NCBI RefSeq assembly: GCF_000153025.1
Contig: NZ_CH672430.1
Span: 334,608 to 398,607 of the forward strand
Source of the DNA: Marinomonas sp. MED121
GTDB taxonomy: Bacteria; Pseudomonadota; Gammaproteobacteria; Pseudomonadales; Marinomonadaceae
Direction: 5' to 3'
Length of the DNA: 64,000 bases
The notes below the pieces were generated by a model. That model searched no databases. It was given only the letters and a program-made list of their open reading frames with translations, and was not told the DNA's origin. How positions within the stretch are numbered: position 1 is the stretch's first letter; each line of letters opens with the position of its first letter. Of this stretch, positions 41,475-50,629 are shown piece by piece. A program made the translations under genes and the position numbers.

Positions 41475-41999
41475 CTATTTTTCTGCCAACCTAAAGCCAG
41501 CGATTTTGTGTACCTCGTTTACCGCACGTTTGAACTCTTCATCTAGGCTATTATCAATACGTCCATCAAAGCCATCGAAAATCTGCACCTTGGTCGCCCC
41601 TTTAACCGCCATGATAAAAGGGAATTTAAATTTAGCTTTATAGCTATCATTAATATGCTGAAAACGTTGAAACTCCTCTTCTGTTAGCTCATCTAAGCCA
41701 ACCCCAGCTTGTTCAGATGTAGAATCATCTGTTAATTCACCTGCCATCGCGGCCTTTCCTGCTAAATCAGGGTGAGCTCGCAACAAAGCTAACTTAAGAT
41801 CATAACTTGCGGTATCCACTATATTGCGCATTTGGGCAGCGATAGCCTCAATAGTATCGAAACAACCCCTTTCAACACTGACCTCCATTTGCTCCCACAA
41901 TAATTCAGCAACCCAGTCAGAATGCTCGTAAACACCTGCGAACTCTTGCATAAAGTCGTCTTTACTTAATTGGCTTGGCTTATTTATTAATAATGTCAT
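41475..41999 (-). CDS. uraD: OHCU decarboxylase
   Basis: 2-oxo-4-hydroxy-4-carboxy-5-ureidoimidazoline decarboxylase, the third step from urate to S-allantoin, acting after HIU hydrolase. The 174 residues include the family signature RAHPDLAGKAAM (about 68-79) with the catalytic His, and the EFQRFQHINDSYKAKFKFPFI pattern. It follows puuE by 49 bases, and uraH lies in the divergent half of the island. Confidence 0.93.
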   Translation of the reverse strand: MTLLINKPSQLSKDDFMQEFAGVYEHSDWVAELLWEQMEVSVERGCFDTIEAIAAQMRNIVDTASYDLKLALLRAHPDLAGKAAMAGELTDDSTSEQAGVGLDELTEEEFQRFQHINDSYKAKFKFPFIMAVKGATKVQIFDGFDGRIDNSLDEEFKRAVNEVHKIAGFRLAEK

Positions 42000-42017
42000 T
42001 TTCAGTCTCTTTCTTGA

Positions 42018-42051
42018 TAACCCTAATCAGGCCATGAGGTTAATAGGGTTA
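42018..42051. repeat. Hairpin between puuE and uraD
   Basis: TAACCCT (42018-42024) pairs with AGGGTTA (42045-42051) across a partly complementary loop. It sits in the 49-base gap and could modulate uraD translation or mRNA processing; no function is established. Confidence 0.4.
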
Positions 42052-42957
42052 CTTTTGATATGGGAAGTTTTCACGCCAGTGATGAGCAATGTCAATACGA
42101 CGACAGCACCAAACATCATCGAACTGTTTTACATATTCCAAGAATCGACGTAAACCAGCGATACGAGCAGGGCGACCAATTAGGCGGCAATGTAAACCAA
42201 TGGATAGCATTTTTGGTGATTCAGCCCCTTCAGCATACAAGGTATCAAAGGCGTCTTTTAAATACTGAAAGAAGTGTTCACCCGTATTAAAACCTTGTAA
42301 TGCAGCAAAGCGCATATCATTAGTATCCAATGTATAAGGAATCATTAACTGAGGAATACCCGCTTCTTCTTTCCAAAAAGGCAAGTCATCACTGTAATCA
42401 TCTGCGTTATATAAAAAGCCACCTTCTTCAGCCACTATACGATTAGTGTTAGGACCGGTACGCCCTGTATACCAACCCAGTGGACGGCTACCTGTTAAGC
42501 GCTCAATAATTTCAATTGCCTTGTGCATATGCTCACGCTCAGTGTCTTCATCAACATATTGATAATCAATCCAACGATAGCCGTGACTACAAATTTCATG
42601 ACCTGCATCGACAAAGGCTTTTGCCACATCAGGATGACGCTCTAACGCCATTGCAACTGCAAAAATTGTCAGTGGAATATCCATTTCTTTGAACAGATTT
42701 AATAATCGCCAAACCCCAGCTCGACTACCATATTCATAAATAGATTCCATGCTCATATGACGCACGCCTTCACGGGCATCCGTACCGACCATTTCGGATA
42801 AAAATGCCTCGGACGCTTTATCGCCATGAAGAATGCAGTTTTCACCACCCTCTTCATAATTGAGCACAAATTGCAGTGCCACTCTCGCCTTATTAGGCCA
42901 TTTTGGATGGGGAGGATTAGCCCCATAGCCAGTGAGGTTTCTTGGATAATCAGACAT
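42049..42957 (-). CDS. puuE: Allantoinase PuuE (polysaccharide-deacetylase type)
   Basis: Member of the NodB-like deacetylase fold that opens the allantoin ring without a metal in Pseudomonas. The 302 residues carry the family start (YPRNLTGYGANPPHPKWP), the GSRAGVWRLL segment near 76 and GHEICSHGYRW near 117. Adjacent uraD, and uraH on the other strand, support a ureide role rather than chitin or xylan deacetylation. It is transcribed divergently from the importer genes. Confidence 0.93.
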   Translation of the reverse strand: MSDYPRNLTGYGANPPHPKWPNKARVALQFVLNYEEGGENCILHGDKASEAFLSEMVGTDAREGVRHMSMESIYEYGSRAGVWRLLNLFKEMDIPLTIFAVAMALERHPDVAKAFVDAGHEICSHGYRWIDYQYVDEDTEREHMHKAIEIIERLTGSRPLGWYTGRTGPNTNRIVAEEGGFLYNADDYSDDLPFWKEEAGIPQLMIPYTLDTNDMRFAALQGFNTGEHFFQYLKDAFDTLYAEGAESPKMLSIGLHCRLIGRPARIAGLRRFLEYVKQFDDVWCCRRIDIAHHWRENFPYQK

Positions 42958-43354
42958 AAAGTGGCACTCCGTGAAAATTTCTTTTTAAATTTATAGTTGT
43001 TAAAACTAAATAGATACGTTAAAAAATATGAGTATTTTATCAACAAGTGCCAGAAGCACATAAAGGTGAAATAACATCTCTATGTGTCAACTTTAAAACA
43101 AGTGAAACACTTATTAAACACCTGAAACTAAAATTTCATACTTTAAATGCATTTAATTTCATTTATCAGGTTTCATTGGCATCAAAACTGCACTATTTCT
43201 AATTACTTACCTTTTTCCCACAAAGGTAATGATGTTTAAAGCTAGATCAAATTTCATTTTGTAATACAGACCAACTGTTAGTGATAACCCAAAACAGCAT
43301 TTTCATACTAGGGTTATATCAAATTGAATCTAGAATAGGTTTTACCTAGTTCTT
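42958..43354. promoter_or_regulatory. Divergent control region between puuE and the importer operon
   Basis: 397 bases with no gene, AT-rich, holding promoters for both directions. Visible symmetry elements: GTGC/GCAC at 43047-43059, AAGTG/CACTT at 43100-43112, TGAAA/TTTCA at 43123-43138, and a perfect 14-bp palindrome TTAAATGCATTTAA at 43143-43156. These are operator candidates for an unidentified purine or ureide regulator. The sigma-54-like site is listed separately. Confidence 0.55.
43177..43192 (+). promoter_or_regulatory. Candidate sigma-54 promoter of the importer operon
   Basis: TGGCAT-N5-CTGCA, with the invariant GG (43178-43179) and GC (43190-43191) separated by exactly ten bases. 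It differs from the consensus TGGCAC-N5-TTGCA at only two positions. It points at the importer operon and would start transcription near 43203, leaving a leader of about 150 bases. No enhancer-binding-protein gene is nearby. Confidence 0.55.
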
Positions 43355-44962
43355 ATGAATAGAGATGTGAATGTGACGAATACCCAAATAAGTAACACTA
43401 ACCAAGAAGAACAGGTTATTCCTGTTTTAGCCCCCCGATTAATACTCAAAAACATAACCAAGGAATATCCAGGCTGCCTTGCCAATGACAAGGTGAATAT
43501 GTCCTTAGATAAAGGAGAAATTCACGCCCTGTTAGGTGAAAATGGCGCAGGAAAAAGCACCTTAGTTAAAACAATTTACGGGGTCGTTTCCCCTAATGCG
43601 GGGGAGCTTATTTGGGAAGGTTCCAAGGTAAACATCAGCAATCCAGGTAAAGCAAGAGAGCTAGGCATTGGCATGGTATTCCAGCATTTCTCTTTATTTG
43701 AGACGCTGACTGTCAGCCAAAACATTGAGTTATGCCTTAGTAAAGCACAGCTTGATGCTATTCCAAACCTGTCACAACGCATCTCAGATCTCTCTCAACA
43801 ATATGGACTTGATGTTAACCCTGACAGATTTGTTCACGCTTTATCAATCGGCGAACGTCAAAGGGTTGAAATAATGCGATGCTTAGTACAGTCCGTTAAA
43901 TTACTCATTTTAGATGAACCTACCTCAGTTCTAACGCCTCAAGAAGTCGCCAGCCTTTTTATTGTCCTAAAACAGCTTGCTAAAGAAGGTTGCAGCATTC
44001 TTTTTATCAGTCACAAGCTGCATGAAGTCACTGAAATATGCCACAGCGCCACCATTCTAAGAGGAGGAAAAGTCGTTGAAACCTGTAACCCAAACCAAGA
44101 GACACCTGCAAGCTTAGCCAAAATGATGGTTGGCGATCTAGCAGAGCAAGATGCCGGTTACACCAAAAAAGTAGGCAACAGAGTAAGACTAAAAGTAAAA
44201 AACCTTAATCTGGACAGTGCACAGCCTTTTGGAACACGCTTAAAAGACATTAATTTTGACCTCATTGGTGGTGAAATATTGGGTATCGCTGGGGTGGCAG
44301 GCAATGGACAAGAAGAATTAATGTCAGCCATAAGCGGTGAGGATAACAGAGCAGCTGCCAAGATGATTTATCTAGATGACATTGCGATTGGCCATTTCAC
44401 TGCAGGCAAAAGGCGAAAATTAGGCATGGCTTATGTGCCAGAAGAAAGGTTGGGAAGAGGTGCTGTTCCTGACATGAGTCTAAGTGAGAACACCCTGTTA
44501 ACCCATTCAAAAGGTTTTATAAAACATGGTCTGGTGGATTGGAAAAAATTAAAAACCTATGCCAGTCAGCTTATTAATGATTACAAAGTAAAATGCCACG
44601 GTGAGTTTTCTGAAGCACAGAGTTTGAGTGGTGGCAATCTTCAAAAATTTATTATGGGCAGGGAAATAGGTCAATCCCCCAAGGTCTTAATATGTGCACA
44701 CCCTACTTGGGGCGTGGATGTGGGTGCCGCGTTAGCCATTCATCAAGCTTTATTAGCCTTAAGAGATGAAGGGGCGGCTATTTTATTAGTATCAGAAGAC
44801 ATAGATGAACTTTTCTTATTAGCAGATCGCATGGCGGCAGTGTGTGATGGCTACTTATCTCCCCTTGTTAGAAGTGAAGAAACCAATATTGATCAAATAG
44901 GGCAATGGATGGCAGGCACCTTTATTGAAACTACCGGCTCACAAACGGAGGCAAACTTATGA
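43355..44962 (+). CDS. ABC importer ATPase, nucleoside/BMP type
   Basis: Two fused ATPase domains in 535 residues, the RbsA/YufO layout. The first has Walker A GENGAGKS (61-68), signature LSIGERQ and Walker B LLILDEPTS. The second has a degenerate P-loop (GVAGNGQEE), signature LSGGN (424-428) and an altered Walker B (LICAHPTWG), as is usual for this class. With two permeases and a BMP-family binding protein it forms a purine-type importer. The substrate (nucleobase, nucleoside or ureide) is inferred from neighbours. Its stop overlaps the next gene by four bases. Confidence 0.9.
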   Translation: MNRDVNVTNTQISNTNQEEQVIPVLAPRLILKNITKEYPGCLANDKVNMSLDKGEIHALLGENGAGKSTLVKTIYGVVSPNAGELIWEGSKVNISNPGKARELGIGMVFQHFSLFETLTVSQNIELCLSKAQLDAIPNLSQRISDLSQQYGLDVNPDRFVHALSIGERQRVEIMRCLVQSVKLLILDEPTSVLTPQEVASLFIVLKQLAKEGCSILFISHKLHEVTEICHSATILRGGKVVETCNPNQETPASLAKMMVGDLAEQDAGYTKKVGNRVRLKVKNLNLDSAQPFGTRLKDINFDLIGGEILGIAGVAGNGQEELMSAISGEDNRAAAKMIYLDDIAIGHFTAGKRRKLGMAYVPEERLGRGAVPDMSLSENTLLTHSKGFIKHGLVDWKKLKTYASQLINDYKVKCHGEFSEAQSLSGGNLQKFIMGREIGQSPKVLICAHPTWGVDVGAALAIHQALLALRDEGAAILLVSEDIDELFLLADRMAAVCDGYLSPLVRSEETNIDQIGQWMAGTFIETTGSQTEANL

Positions 44963-46032
44963 TTCAAATCACCCCCAGAATTGAAGCCAGCAAGTTTATG
45001 ACCTTTGCCTCTCCTTTATTAGCTATTTTACTCACGCTTATTTTTGGTTCTATTCTCTTCACTGTATTAGATAAAGACCCTCTTGAAGCCATGCACTTAC
45101 TGTTAATTGCACCTTTGTCAGATGCTTATAACATCAGTGAGATGCTGGTCAAAATGGGGCCACTACTCCTTTGCGCCGTGGGTCTTTCCCTTTGCTATCG
45201 TGCCAACCTATGGAACATAGGCGCGGAAGGTCAGCTTTTAATGGGCGCTCTAGGTGGCAGTGCCGTGGCATTACAGTTTGTTGATTCAGAAGCTTGGTTT
45301 GCATTACCTCTGACCTTAATAGCAGGCATCATAAGCGGTATGATTTGGGCAGCTATTCCAACATTGCTAAAACTTAAATTTAACTCAAACCTCATTCTCA
45401 CCACCATCATGTTTAATTACATTGCTCTGTATATGCTGCTGTGGGGAGTACATGGTCCATTAAGAGACCCTGAAGGCTTTGGATTTCCCGAGTCAGCTAT
45501 TTTTTCAGACGCCACTTTATTGCCGCTTTTAAGTGAAGATGGGCGAGTTCATATCGGCATACTATTCGCGATTTTGCTGTCTATTTTTGCCGCTTTCGTA
45601 TTAGCCAAAAGCCACTTAGGGTTTCAAATTCGCGTCTTTGGCGCGGATGAGCCAGCGGCAAAATATGCAGGCTTTAATCACAAAAAACTTACCTGGTGCG
45701 TCATGTTATTTGCAGGAGCACTCGCAGGCCTTGCCGGTGTATCAGAAGTCGCAGGCCCAATAGGCCAACTGGTTCCAGGCATTTCGCCAGGTTATGGATA
45801 TTCAGCCATCATTGTCGCCTATCTTGGTCGATTACACCCCCTTGGCGCCCTGCTTTCAGCCACCTTTATGGCGGTACTTTATATGGGAGGCGACCTCGCC
45901 CAAATAGAAATGGGCATCCCCATTGCCGTCGTGGGTATGTTTCAAGGGGTGCTTTTATTTTTTCTTCTGGCTTGTGATTTCTTTATTCATTATCGCCTCA
46001 CTTTCACCTCCTATTCTCAATATAAACACTAG
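44959..46032 (+). CDS. ABC importer permease 1 (BPD_transp_2 family)
   Basis: Inner-membrane permease of 357 residues and about ten helices, YufP-like. The conserved NIGAEGQLLMGALGG segment (about 91-105) and the EVAGPIGQLVPGISPGYGY region (about 264-282) identify the nucleoside-type branch. Overlaps the ATPase gene by four bases and precedes permease 2 by 14 bases. Confidence 0.92.
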   Translation: MIQITPRIEASKFMTFASPLLAILLTLIFGSILFTVLDKDPLEAMHLLLIAPLSDAYNISEMLVKMGPLLLCAVGLSLCYRANLWNIGAEGQLLMGALGGSAVALQFVDSEAWFALPLTLIAGIISGMIWAAIPTLLKLKFNSNLILTTIMFNYIALYMLLWGVHGPLRDPEGFGFPESAIFSDATLLPLLSEDGRVHIGILFAILLSIFAAFVLAKSHLGFQIRVFGADEPAAKYAGFNHKKLTWCVMLFAGALAGLAGVSEVAGPIGQLVPGISPGYGYSAIIVAYLGRLHPLGALLSATFMAVLYMGGDLAQIEMGIPIAVVGMFQGVLLFFLLACDFFIHYRLTFTSYSQYKH

Positions 46033-46046
46033 GTTGGAAATTTTTT

Positions 46047-46979
46047 ATGGATATTGATTTTATTACTCAAATTTTATTTGCAGCCATTAAAACCGGAACC
46101 CCTCTTTTATTGATCGCCCTAGGGGAGGTCATTTGTGAGAAATCAGGTGTATTAAATTTAGGTCAGGAAGGCATGATGCTAATGGGGGCGGTTGTTGGCT
46201 TCTTAGCCGCTTACACAACAGGCTCAGCTGGACTAGGTATTATAGGAGCAATCTTAATGGGCATGATAATGAGTTTGATTTTTGCCTTTCTAGTGCTCCA
46301 CCTTGGCGCAAATCAGGTAGCAACAGGCTTAGCGCTGACCATTTTTGGAACAGGCCTAAGTGCGTTTGTCGGCGCTGATGTTGTTGGCCAAACCGTACAA
46401 GGCTTTCAACCTATCATTATTCCACTCTTATCAGACATTCCTATATTGGGCAAAGTCCTCTTCACCCATGACCTGCTCGTTTATGTGTCATTCGCAATGG
46501 CAGGCGCCGTTGCCTATGTGGCGAACAAAACGCGCACAGGTTTAATCCTAAAAGCGGTGGGTGAAAACCCCCATGCAGCTAACGCGATTGGCATCAAGGT
46601 ATTAAGAGTACGTTATTGTGCCATCATGTTTGGAGGCGCGATGGCAGGATTATCAGGTGCCTACATGTCACTGGTTTATACCCCTATGTGGATTGAGAAC
46701 ATGTCCTCTGGCCGAGGCTGGATTGCATTAGCCTTGGTAGTTTTTGCCTCATGGCGTATCGGTAATATCATGCTTGGTGCCTACTTATTTGGTCTAGCAA
46801 GCATCATGCACCTTGTTCTTCAAGGCATGGGATGGTCAATCTCCCCTAATCTATTAGCTATGCTTCCTTATGTGGCAACTGTGGTGGTCATGGTTATTAT
46901 TAGTGCAGATCACTTTAAAGAGAAACTACTGGCGCCTAGGTCCCTTGGGAAACCGTTTGATCCAAGACAAATGGCCTAA
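46047..46979 (+). CDS. ABC importer permease 2 (BPD_transp_2 family)
   Basis: Second inner-membrane permease, 310 residues, about nine helices, YufQ-like. The family motif LNLGQEGMMLMGA (about 36-48) parallels that of permease 1, as expected for a heterodimeric channel. Followed after 88 bases by the binding protein gene. Confidence 0.92.
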   Translation: MDIDFITQILFAAIKTGTPLLLIALGEVICEKSGVLNLGQEGMMLMGAVVGFLAAYTTGSAGLGIIGAILMGMIMSLIFAFLVLHLGANQVATGLALTIFGTGLSAFVGADVVGQTVQGFQPIIIPLLSDIPILGKVLFTHDLLVYVSFAMAGAVAYVANKTRTGLILKAVGENPHAANAIGIKVLRVRYCAIMFGGAMAGLSGAYMSLVYTPMWIENMSSGRGWIALALVVFASWRIGNIMLGAYLFGLASIMHLVLQGMGWSISPNLLAMLPYVATVVVMVIISADHFKEKLLAPRSLGKPFDPRQMA

Positions 46980-47067
46980 TACTTGCTGTATGCGCACGAA
47001 GGGAAAACCTGTATCAAGGTTAATATCTATCTAAACACTTAAAATGCCCCAGGGCGGAGGAGTAGAA

Positions 47068-48135
47068 ATGAGTTTTAAACGCTTATTGGTAGGATTAGGT
47101 CTAGTGGCAGGCATGAGTTTAGCTCAAGCTGAAGAGCCTTTTAAGGTCGGTTTTGTTTATGTTGGCCCCATTGGAGACCATGGTTGGAGCTATGAACACA
47201 ACCGAGGAAGAGAAGAGCTACAAGCTTTTTTTGGAGATAAAATAGAAACCTCATTTGTGGAAAATGTACCAGAAGGTGCAGATGCCCAAAGGGTAATTAC
47301 GCAATTAGCCAAATCGGGTAATGATCTTATTTTCACCACCTCATTTGGGTTTATGAACCCAACACTCAAAGTGTCTAAGCGCTTTAAGAATACAACCTTT
47401 GAACACGCGACAGGTTACAAACGCTCTAAAAACATGGGAACTTACACCCTAAGAACCTATGAAGGCAGGTATGTTTCTGGTGTAGCGGCAGGCATGCTAA
47501 CCAAAACCAATACCTTGGGCTACATAGCCTCATTCCCTATCCCTGAAGTGTTCCGTGATATTAATGCGGTCTATATGGGTGCCAAGACAGTCAACCCTGA
47601 CATAGAAATGAAAATTGTTTGGGTAAATACTTGGTACGATCCGGGCAAAGAAACCGATGCTGCCAATGCCTTGATAGACCAAGGTGTTGATATCATGATG
47701 CAGCACACAGACAGCCCAGCACCTCTGATTGCAGCACAAAAAAGAGGCATTAGAGGGATAGGTCAAGCATCAGACATGAGCCACTTTGCGCCAGATGCCC
47801 ACATATTCTCCATTCGTGACAACTGGTTCCCTTATTATTTAAAAACAACCCAAGCTGTGATGGATGGTACTTACCAGCCACAAGACTTCTGGGGTGGTTT
47901 TAAAGATGACATGCTTAATGTCTCTTCCATTAACACTAACCTTCCGATCGAAGTAAGAAGTAAAATTGATGAGACTTACAATGCTATTCGTTCTGGTGAG
48001 TTAAAGCCTTTTACAGGGCCGATTAAAGACAATAGCGGTAAGCTTGTTGTTGAAGCGAATCATACCCTAACAGACATAGAGCTATCTCAAGTAAACTGGT
48101 ACGTGGAAGGCATCAAGGCTAAAATGCCGAATTAA
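47068..48135 (+). CDS. BMP-family periplasmic binding protein
   Basis: Substrate-binding protein of the BMP/Med/TmpC family that feeds the importer. The ATG at 47068 has a strong GGAGGAG ribosome site and opens a Sec signal peptide ending near SLAQA; an upstream in-frame ATG at 47044 would spoil it. The 355 residues contain KVGFVYVGPIGDHGWSYEH early, the family's ligand-pocket region. There is no lipobox, so the mature protein is predicted to be soluble. Followed by a strong terminator. Confidence 0.92.
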   Translation: MSFKRLLVGLGLVAGMSLAQAEEPFKVGFVYVGPIGDHGWSYEHNRGREELQAFFGDKIETSFVENVPEGADAQRVITQLAKSGNDLIFTTSFGFMNPTLKVSKRFKNTTFEHATGYKRSKNMGTYTLRTYEGRYVSGVAAGMLTKTNTLGYIASFPIPEVFRDINAVYMGAKTVNPDIEMKIVWVNTWYDPGKETDAANALIDQGVDIMMQHTDSPAPLIAAQKRGIRGIGQASDMSHFAPDAHIFSIRDNWFPYYLKTTQAVMDGTYQPQDFWGGFKDDMLNVSSINTNLPIEVRSKIDETYNAIRSGELKPFTGPIKDNSGKLVVEANHTLTDIELSQVNWYVEGIKAKMPN

Positions 48136-48159
48136 TTTTTACGCTACCTAATTGAAATT

Positions 48160-48191
48160 AAAGGGGTATCATAATTTGATACCCCTTTTTT
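48160..48191 (+). terminator. Terminator after the importer operon
   Basis: A 12-bp perfect stem (48160-48171 with 48177-48188) around GGGGTATCA is followed by six T. It ends the four-gene importer transcript, so uraH needs its own promoter. Confidence 0.92.
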
Positions 48192-48276
48192 GTTAGCACT
48201 ACTAGCCAATTGTGTTAACCAAGGTTAATATATGAAACTATAATTTCAATATTTAAAAAATAGAAAGGAAAGTAAC

Positions 48277-48627
48277 ATGGGATATTTGACCACTCACGTT
48301 CTTGATACTACTAATGGCGTTCCTGCTAGCAAAGTTGCCATCAAATTGTTTAAAATCACTGATACTAAAGAACTGATTGCAGAAACAACAACCAATAGTG
48401 ATGGCCGTTGTGATAGCCCTATTTTGGCAGAAGCCGACTTTGCTAAAGGTAAATATGAACTTGAATTTGCTATTGGTGATTACTATCGCCGTCTTGGCGT
48501 TCAACAAGAAGAGCCTCTATTTTTAGATGATGTGGTACTGCGTTTTGGCATTAATGACGAAAGCAGTCATTACCATGTACCTGTTCTAGTATCTCCATAC
48601 AGCTACAGCACTTATCGCGGCAGCTAG
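48277..48627 (+). CDS. uraH: 5-hydroxyisourate hydrolase
   Basis: Transthyretin-like enzyme that hydrolyses 5-hydroxyisourate, the product of urate oxidation, to OHCU. The 116 residues have the N-terminal LTTHVLDTTNGVPASK signature and the diagnostic C-terminal YRGS. There is no signal peptide, so it is cytoplasmic. An AGGAAAG ribosome site precedes the ATG. It works directly before UraD. Confidence 0.95.
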   Translation: MGYLTTHVLDTTNGVPASKVAIKLFKITDTKELIAETTTNSDGRCDSPILAEADFAKGKYELEFAIGDYYRRLGVQQEEPLFLDDVVLRFGINDESSHYHVPVLVSPYSYSTYRGS

Positions 48628-48697
48628 TTAACTATTTGGTGAGTTAAAAGGCATAAATGCACTTTCAATTTTCTAACCTATTGAAGAAGACGTTATT

Positions 48698-49579
48698 ATG
48701 AATACCCATTGGATTAAAGAAGCAGCTAGATTAGAAGAGTCAGGGATTGATTTTGTCATGGTCTCTGTTCTTTCAATCAAAGGCTCAACTCCGCGTGAAG
48801 TGGGTGCCCGTATGATAGTCACAGCAAACCACAGCTTTGGCACAATCGGCGGTGGTCATCTTGAGTTTAAGTCAATTGAAAGTGCTCGCGAGCAGTTAAA
48901 ACAAAACCAAGCTCAAATTACAACTCAGGACTTTCCGTTAGGGGCAACACTGGGGCAATGTTGTGGTGGCTTTGTGTCAGTCCTATTTGAGACAGTGATA
49001 CAACCTAAGTTTCACCTTGCCATTTTTGGGGCAGGCCATGTCGGCCGAGCAATCATTAATTGTTTAAGCCAAATGCCTTGTCAAGTTAGCTGGGTTGATA
49101 GCCGTTCAGATGAATACCCAGACACAATTCCACAACATGTTAAGCAGATTATTAGCGACTACCCTGTTGATGAAATTGCCGATATGCCAGAGCACACCTA
49201 TTACCTTGTGCTAACTCATAATCATCAATTAGATCTAGAGCTAAGCGAAGCTATTCTAAAACGTGGTGACAGTGCCTTTTTAGGTGTGATTGGCTCTAAA
49301 ACTAAGAGCGCACGTTTTAAACACAGATTACGAGACAAAGGATTTTCTAAAGAACAAATTGCGCATATGCAATGCCCAATGGGAGAGAAAGAAATCATCT
49401 CTAAACAACCTGGGGAAATTGCCATCTCTACCTTAGCCCATATTCTAAAAGTGCGTGCAGAACTTGAAAATAGGCTTAACAAGGCAGAGAATATGACATC
49501 AGAATCATTGGAAGTGTTAGACAAATCCGAAAACTCAGCGCCTATCAAGGCTGCTGAATCAAACGAGGAGTCTAAATAA
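48698..49579 (+). CDS. xdhC: Xanthine dehydrogenase accessory protein XdhC
   Basis: Chaperone that binds and sulfurates molybdenum cofactor and inserts it into xanthine dehydrogenase. The 293 residues show the N-terminal GSTPREVGARM motif (about 29-39) and the Rossmann segment AIFGAGHVGRAI (about 109-120). A hydrophilic, acidic tail (about the last 30 residues) goes beyond the usual end. The xdhA and xdhB genes are not in this window. Confidence 0.93.
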   Translation: MNTHWIKEAARLEESGIDFVMVSVLSIKGSTPREVGARMIVTANHSFGTIGGGHLEFKSIESAREQLKQNQAQITTQDFPLGATLGQCCGGFVSVLFETVIQPKFHLAIFGAGHVGRAIINCLSQMPCQVSWVDSRSDEYPDTIPQHVKQIISDYPVDEIADMPEHTYYLVLTHNHQLDLELSEAILKRGDSAFLGVIGSKTKSARFKHRLRDKGFSKEQIAHMQCPMGEKEIISKQPGEIAISTLAHILKVRAELENRLNKAENMTSESLEVLDKSENSAPIKAAESNEESK

Positions 49580-49594
49580 AAATAGGATGTAATC

Positions 49595-50617
49595 TTGATA
49601 CAAAAAGTTGACCTGTTAGACCTCGCCTTCAGCATGCCAAAAACTGAGCTTCACCTGCACATTGAAGGCACCTTCGAAGCCGAACAAATGTTTGAGTTTG
49701 CCCAGAGAAACAATATAGCACTCACCTATTCATCTATTGATCAGCTTAAACAAGCCTATTCCTTTGCCAATTTACAGGAGTTCCTTGATCTTTATTATCA
49801 AGGTATGTCCGTCTTAATCACAGAACAAGACTTTTATGAGCTGACCATGGCCTACCTCACCAAGGTTCATGCTCAAAATGTCGTTCACGTTGAAATATTC
49901 TTTGACCCACAAGGGCACCTAGAAAGAGGCATTCCTTTTTCGACTCAGATTAATGGTATCTATCGCGCCCTTAAAGAAGCTGAATCAAAATGGGACATGA
50001 CCTTTAAACTCATCATGTCTTTCTTACGCCATTTAAGTGAAGAAAGTGCATTTGCCACATTAGAACAAGCCATCCCCCATCTGGAAAAGATTTATGCGGT
50101 CGGTCTGGATAGCTCAGAGCTTGGCCACCCACCTGAAAAATTTTTAAGGGTATTTAAGGCCTGTCAAAACTTAGGGCTAAAAGTAACAGCCCATGCCGGT
50201 GAAGAGGGCCCTGCAAAATACATCTGGCAGGCAGTGGATGATATAAAGGTTGATAGAATTGATCATGGCAATCGCTCTTTAGAAGATAAAGACCTAATCC
50301 ATCGACTTAATCACGAGCAACTCACTCTCACAGTGTGCCCTTTATCTAATGAAAAGCTATGTGTCGTTGATGATATGAGCCAGCACCCTATTCGTGAAAT
50401 GTTAAGCCATGGGCTTTTAGCCACAGTCAATTCTGACGACCCTGCTTACTTTGGTGGCTATATGAACGAAAACTACCAAGCCTTAATTGAGCAATCAAAA
50501 ATCACAATAGCCGAGCTAAAACAATTAGCTAAGAATAGTTTTAACGGAGCATGGATGCCTGCTGACAAAAGACAAAAGTACCTGTCTCAAATTGATGAGC
50601 TATTTGCCTTCACCTAA
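49595..50617 (+). CDS. Adenine deaminase (adenosine-deaminase fold)
   Basis: Zinc amidohydrolase of the adenosine deaminase family; the close match I recall is the Pseudomonas enzyme that acts on adenine to give hypoxanthine, which would feed xanthine dehydrogenase. Zinc ligands are in HLHIEG (H20, H22) and HAGEEG near 197, with a catalytic Asp region NSDDPAYFGGY near 276. The start is a TTG at 49595 behind TAGGATG; the next ATG (49634) leaves the protein just before the HLH motif and is a poorer choice. 340 residues. Confidence 0.88.
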   Translation: MIQKVDLLDLAFSMPKTELHLHIEGTFEAEQMFEFAQRNNIALTYSSIDQLKQAYSFANLQEFLDLYYQGMSVLITEQDFYELTMAYLTKVHAQNVVHVEIFFDPQGHLERGIPFSTQINGIYRALKEAESKWDMTFKLIMSFLRHLSEESAFATLEQAIPHLEKIYAVGLDSSELGHPPEKFLRVFKACQNLGLKVTAHAGEEGPAKYIWQAVDDIKVDRIDHGNRSLEDKDLIHRLNHEQLTLTVCPLSNEKLCVVDDMSQHPIREMLSHGLLATVNSDDPAYFGGYMNENYQALIEQSKITIAELKQLAKNSFNGAWMPADKRQKYLSQIDELFAFT

Positions 50618-50629
50618 AAAACAACCAAA

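Noticed and set aside
43030..43052. A second sigma-54-like sequence (TGGCAC) on the minus strand facing puuE
   Set aside because: The -24 half is perfect, but the -12 GC is missing at the required ten-base spacing, so it is not a supported promoter.
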